Shown piece after piece: positions 58,791 through 64,000 of a DNA stretch of 64,000 bases (position 1 is its first letter; the number at the start of each line of letters is the position of its first letter). Below the pieces are notes generated by a model. The model was not told the origin of the DNA, did not search any database, and saw nothing but the letters and a program-made list of their open reading frames with translations. Both the position numbers and the translations under genes were made by a program. The DNA comes from Phallus indusiatus (taxonomy: Eukaryota; Basidiomycota; Agaricomycetes; Phallales; Phallaceae): the NCBI GenBank assembly GCA_027605045.1, contig JAQFWX010000011.1:124001-188000 (forward strand), in the 5' to 3' direction.

Positions 58791-60385
58791 CAAGAACATG
58801 AATATCAACCTCATTGATCAAGTAGCGGTTTTCAATCAGAGCGTATTTTTTTAAAAAGAAATGAAAGATGAAAAACAAAGCCAAAAAGCGGAATCATTAC
58901 TTTGCCCAATTGTCCTCTGTCGCCTTTATATTGTCGGGGCTTACATACAAAAGGGAAGTCGACATTCTGAATTCATACGCATTTCTGAACTCCCAGACAG
59001 GAGATCATGGTAAGTCTATTTTGTTTAGGTCATGCTTTAGCGGCAACCAATCTCGTCGTCTCATCGGGGGAATCGGGTCGGGTATGAGAAGCACGTATCA
59101 AATTGTGTCTTTCCTCTTCAGGAATGGGAGCGAGATATTCGTCCCTAAAAAAAGGAGAAAGAAGATATTTGTGAGCACATTTTGCCGCTGATTGGCAGTT
59201 ATGAGTGTCATGCTGAAAGTGAATTTACCAGGCTTCGGGAAATAAGAATGACGTCCCGGATTGGTAAAAAGAATTGAAGCTCGGCTTTTTGAAGGCGAAA
59301 TATACCGCTGGTAGTGAATAGATGTATTAACATTTGGAATATAGAGAAGTTACTGGGAGAAAGGGATTACCGGAGAACTAAACTGATAACTCGGTCGGAA
59401 TGAGTCTATTTGAAATATGAATTATTCTTCCAGCACACTCACTAAGATTATTTTTGTTTTTAAATCCTCTACTGACTTAGATTCCTTGAGCTTTGACTCG
59501 AATTGATGGAAGAAGCGTCCAAATTCACTTTTGCGTGTGCACGTTAAACAGGATGCAGTCGGGTCGATTTTCGTAGGAATTTTTGTTTTTGTTGATGATG
59601 CTGAAATCTCCCATTGGCAAGATAACTACCTTCATGATGTTCATGATAGTATTCCCTTCAAATTTGGCAATCAGTGAATACGCTGAAAAATCATTTTTTT
59701 CAGTTTTTATAGAATCGAGACGAGGTTAATTAGTATTTCGATTTCAGCGACGTCGTAGTGATATGATATGACATCATACTACTAGTGTAGATCCCTCACA
59801 TAACCTTGATTCTGTGCTGAATCCTGGTTGGCCGAGTCTATGAGAGTAGTACCGCTTGTTACTGAAATCGTTGATTGCGTTCCGGTCTTGTTGTTGGCCT
59901 ATGTTTTATGAGCCAACTTCATAGAAATCTCAACAACATTTTGCCGCAGGTCGAGCATGGGTCTGTACATCCGAGCTTCAAGCAGCGAAATCGGAGAATG
60001 GGATATTATTCTATGTTTGCTAAAGCCTTCCCGTGCGCACAAATGAACTTGAACGAGAAAGCCATCCTTTCCAATACTTCTACATTTGTGGATGAGTGAA
60101 TATTTCAATGGTAATACACATTGTCTTTTTGAATACGCACAATCTCGTTCAAGTTGCATGTCCGAGTCCCGAATCAATTATCAGTCTCGTACTTACGTCA
60201 CGCCGCCGCGTGGCTAGTAGCTGCCTGTGAAAAAAATGCTGTCCCTTTCAAGTTCCCTTTTAGTCTGTCGGCACACGCGAACAGCAGTGAATCCACAATC
60301 TCGGGCTATATTCTCACTTTACCTCCATCCCTACAGACCATTCCACTACTACCACAGCAAATCGGTAGCATTAAGCAAAAGAAGA
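58791..60385. other. Intergenic region, no supported gene
   Basis: About 1.6 kb, AT-rich, separating the inverted relic from the intact iminopeptidase. Short frames on both strands do not join into anything recognisable. Confidence 0.5.
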
Positions 60386-62324
<1,939 letters not shown>

Positions 62325-62679
62325 TGGAGAGTCTCAATTCGGAATAGCAGCTTGCGCTCAACTTACCAAGATGACATGTAAATAAAGCCATAGTATGTCA
62401 ATACACCAGTTCATGAATTATTCACCCCCTTTTCATCAATAAAACTCCCGGCCCACCAACTTAGCTCGCCACTAGCCTGAGGGCCAATACTATCATGAAC
62501 ATCATAAAGATGATAATATAATCCCTTGTTAATGGGAGATTTCAGTAGCATCATCAACGGAAGTAAAAAGTCTTACGAAAATCGAGCCAGGCGCATCCTG
62601 CGTGCACACACACGATGGGTTTGGACGCTCCTTCCATCAGTATGGAACGAATGATGTTCGAAGGTGCCAAGTCCGTGGA
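62325..62679. other. Spacer between iminopeptidase and its direct relic
   Basis: About 350 bases, no gene seen. Confidence 0.5.
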
Positions 62680-63194
62680 CTTTACATAATGAGGTATGCT
62701 CATGACTTTTTATTAGTGTATATATGCGTCAGGGTTGGCTTCTGGATGGGCAAATACTCGAGTGTAAAAGGGTCATTGTGTGTTGTTGAATCTTTTGTCT
62801 AACTGGTAATAATAAACCGACACATACCCAGTATCGACGTTGTTCAAGGACGGTGAGTACGATTGAGCAATAATTTGACGACCGACTTTTTTGAATTAAA
62901 AGCCTTGCTTGTCAGATGTGATGTTGTTTGTCCGGTATGTTTCTTCTATCTAAATATAAACACGATCTTACCACCAATAATTTCCAGGCTACAGCTGCAT
63001 ATGCACTCAAAAAAAGGTTTGGCCGCCGGAGAATCGAGATACAAGAGTTCCATGTCGCTCCGGATGCGAGACACAGTGCCAGAGAGAGAGCAGAAAGTTA
63101 CTCGTTAAGGTATCATAAGAGTATCAACGTTTCTCCTTCGAAACGTATATTTAATATTTATTGCAGGCTACTGATACGATGGCTGATTTATAAT
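62680..63194 (+). pseudogene. Decayed direct copy of the iminopeptidase 3' half
   Basis: Collinear with about 61840-62324 of the intact gene, introns included: 'agggttggcttctggatggg' (GWFRDG region), 'cgacacatacccagtatcg' (RHIPT), 'gatgttgtttgtccggtatg' with the splice donor, 'gcatatgcactcaaaaa' (AYALKK), 'gagttccatgtcgctccgga' (EFHVAPD) and 'gctactgatacgatggctga' (ATDTMAD). Insertions and deletions break the frame, and the first two thirds of the gene are absent. Confidence 0.82.
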
Positions 63195-63462
63195 GGAACT
63201 GAATTCTGGCAATTGATCACATTTGACAAGTTGGACATTTTTTTAATGGGTACTTGCTGAATGGAATGGAATGTGTTTCATATGTGTATATGTATGCATA
63301 TATATGTAATTGGGTTCATACATAGATACAGTGGTTGAACTGGAACAATGGGATTTGCCGGCGTATCATATTAAATTAACAGGAAAGGTACCCGGAACAA
63401 ATATCCTATCTATTCAAGAGAAGTATATATATACAGGGGGTGTTTACACTATATAGCGAGAT

Positions 63463-64000
63463 TCACTCGGCAAGTGTTCGTTGTCTATCCAAGATATCGT
63501 CTGCTTCAAGATAACAGCCCTTCAGCCAACGAGCGGGCTCGCCTTCTACACGAGGTGAGTCTTTCTTCTCATGAAATTTCGTTCTGGCATGTAAAACGCG
63601 GCGATTGTCAAATATAACGGCATCACCCTCACGAAGGGTGTATCTATACGTAGCCGATTCAGAATTTAGCAGTTCTGAAAAGCGTCGTAGGGCATGATAA
63701 AATTCAGGAGGAGTGTCGATAAATAAGGGAGCCTGAAATGGAGGAGAGTAATTTATGTAGTCGATTCTAGAATTGTCTGTTGTTTGAGATAGTTGGATGA
63801 CTGGATGGCTGTTATGGAGATGATGTCCGGCATTTATGTAGTGGTAAGGGATGGGTAATTTTGTAAGGAGCGCATAATATTCGGAATTTTCTGCGCGGAG
63901 AAGTTCGGCGATGTGAATGGCATCCACGAAATAGGAGGAACCCCCGATTACATGATTTCGAAGACAGTGTAGGATTTGGTAACGAGGAGGGTGTTGATAG
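63463..64000 (-). CDS. Gamma-butyrobetaine / trimethyllysine dioxygenase family protein, C-terminal part
   Basis: Fe(II)- and 2-oxoglutarate-dependent dioxygenase of the TauD-like family that acts in carnitine biosynthesis. The single open exon carries HPPRYQILHCL, GGSSYFVDAIHIAELLR, ALLTKLPIPYHYIN, INYSPPFQAP, FSELLNSESATYRYTLREGD and the conserved AVIFDNRRVLHARTKF, which contains the second iron-binding His and the 2-oxoglutarate-binding Arg region, then WLKGCYLEADDILDRQR near the stop at 63463. The first half, including the HxD iron motif, lies right of the window. Butyrobetaine and trimethyllysine hydroxylases cannot be separated from this part alone. Confidence 0.9.
   Translation of the reverse strand, partial: YQHPPRYQILHCLRNHVIGGSSYFVDAIHIAELLRAENSEYYALLTKLPIPYHYINAGHHLHNSHPVIQLSQTTDNSRIDYINYSPPFQAPLFIDTPPEFYHALRRFSELLNSESATYRYTLREGDAVIFDNRRVLHARTKFHEKKDSPRVEGEPARWLKGCYLEADDILDRQRTLAE

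Overview
The window is nuclear DNA of a filamentous basidiomycete, most likely an agaricomycete mushroom. The evidence is dense genes on both strands, very short introns (about 45-75 nt, mostly GT-AG) cutting nearly every gene into small exons, and families typical of mushrooms: a DUF6534 membrane protein, expanded alpha/beta hydrolases, GIT1-type permeases and secreted A1 aspartic proteases. I spliced genes by hand from open frames, splice signals and family landmarks. Outer coordinates are firmer than individual exon edges.

Layout. 0-10 kb is housekeeping: the 3' part of trehalose-6-phosphate synthase (TPS1), V-ATPase subunit e, a HEN1 small-RNA methyltransferase, inositol-3-phosphate synthase (INO1) with a decayed copy of its own 3' end beside it, and REX4. 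10-21 kb has an intron-bearing tRNA-Gln(TTG), a DUF6534 membrane protein, a tandem pair of alpha/beta hydrolases (the second frameshifted), a CHY zinc-finger protein, an Mpv17/Sym1 protein, and a divergent pair made of the U2 snRNA gene and the spliceosomal protein gene CWC15.

22-33 kb is a four-copy tandem array of GIT1-like major facilitator permeases. Copies 2 and 3 also share a duplicated 3' flank carrying an unrecognised decayed reading frame. 34-37.6 kb holds two secreted aspartic proteases facing each other tail to tail. 39.8-45.3 kb holds an RluA-type pseudouridine synthase and a second-family MFS transporter with a decayed copy downstream.

46.9-57.2 kb holds a His-rich single-pass membrane protein, a YAR1-like ankyrin protein, a multi-pass membrane protein, carnitine O-acetyltransferase, a small conserved protein and the PP2A catalytic subunit. 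The right end has proline iminopeptidase with two decayed partial copies of its 3' half, one inverted and one direct, then the C-terminal part of a gamma-butyrobetaine/trimethyllysine-type dioxygenase running off the edge.

The genes do not form one pathway. Two themes recur. The first is local duplication of gene 3' ends or whole genes followed by decay (INO1, alpha/beta hydrolase, GIT1-like, MFS, aspartic protease, PIP). The second is RNA metabolism (HEN1, REX4, U2, CWC15, pseudouridine synthase, tRNA-Gln). Carnitine acetyltransferase and the carnitine-biosynthesis-type dioxygenase lie 10 kb apart and may be functionally linked. I found no convincing unknown multi-gene defence or biosynthetic system. 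The best novelty candidates are the GIT1-like array with its flanking relic, the alpha/beta hydrolase pair with complementary changes at the nucleophile elbow, and the U2/CWC15 head-to-head pair.
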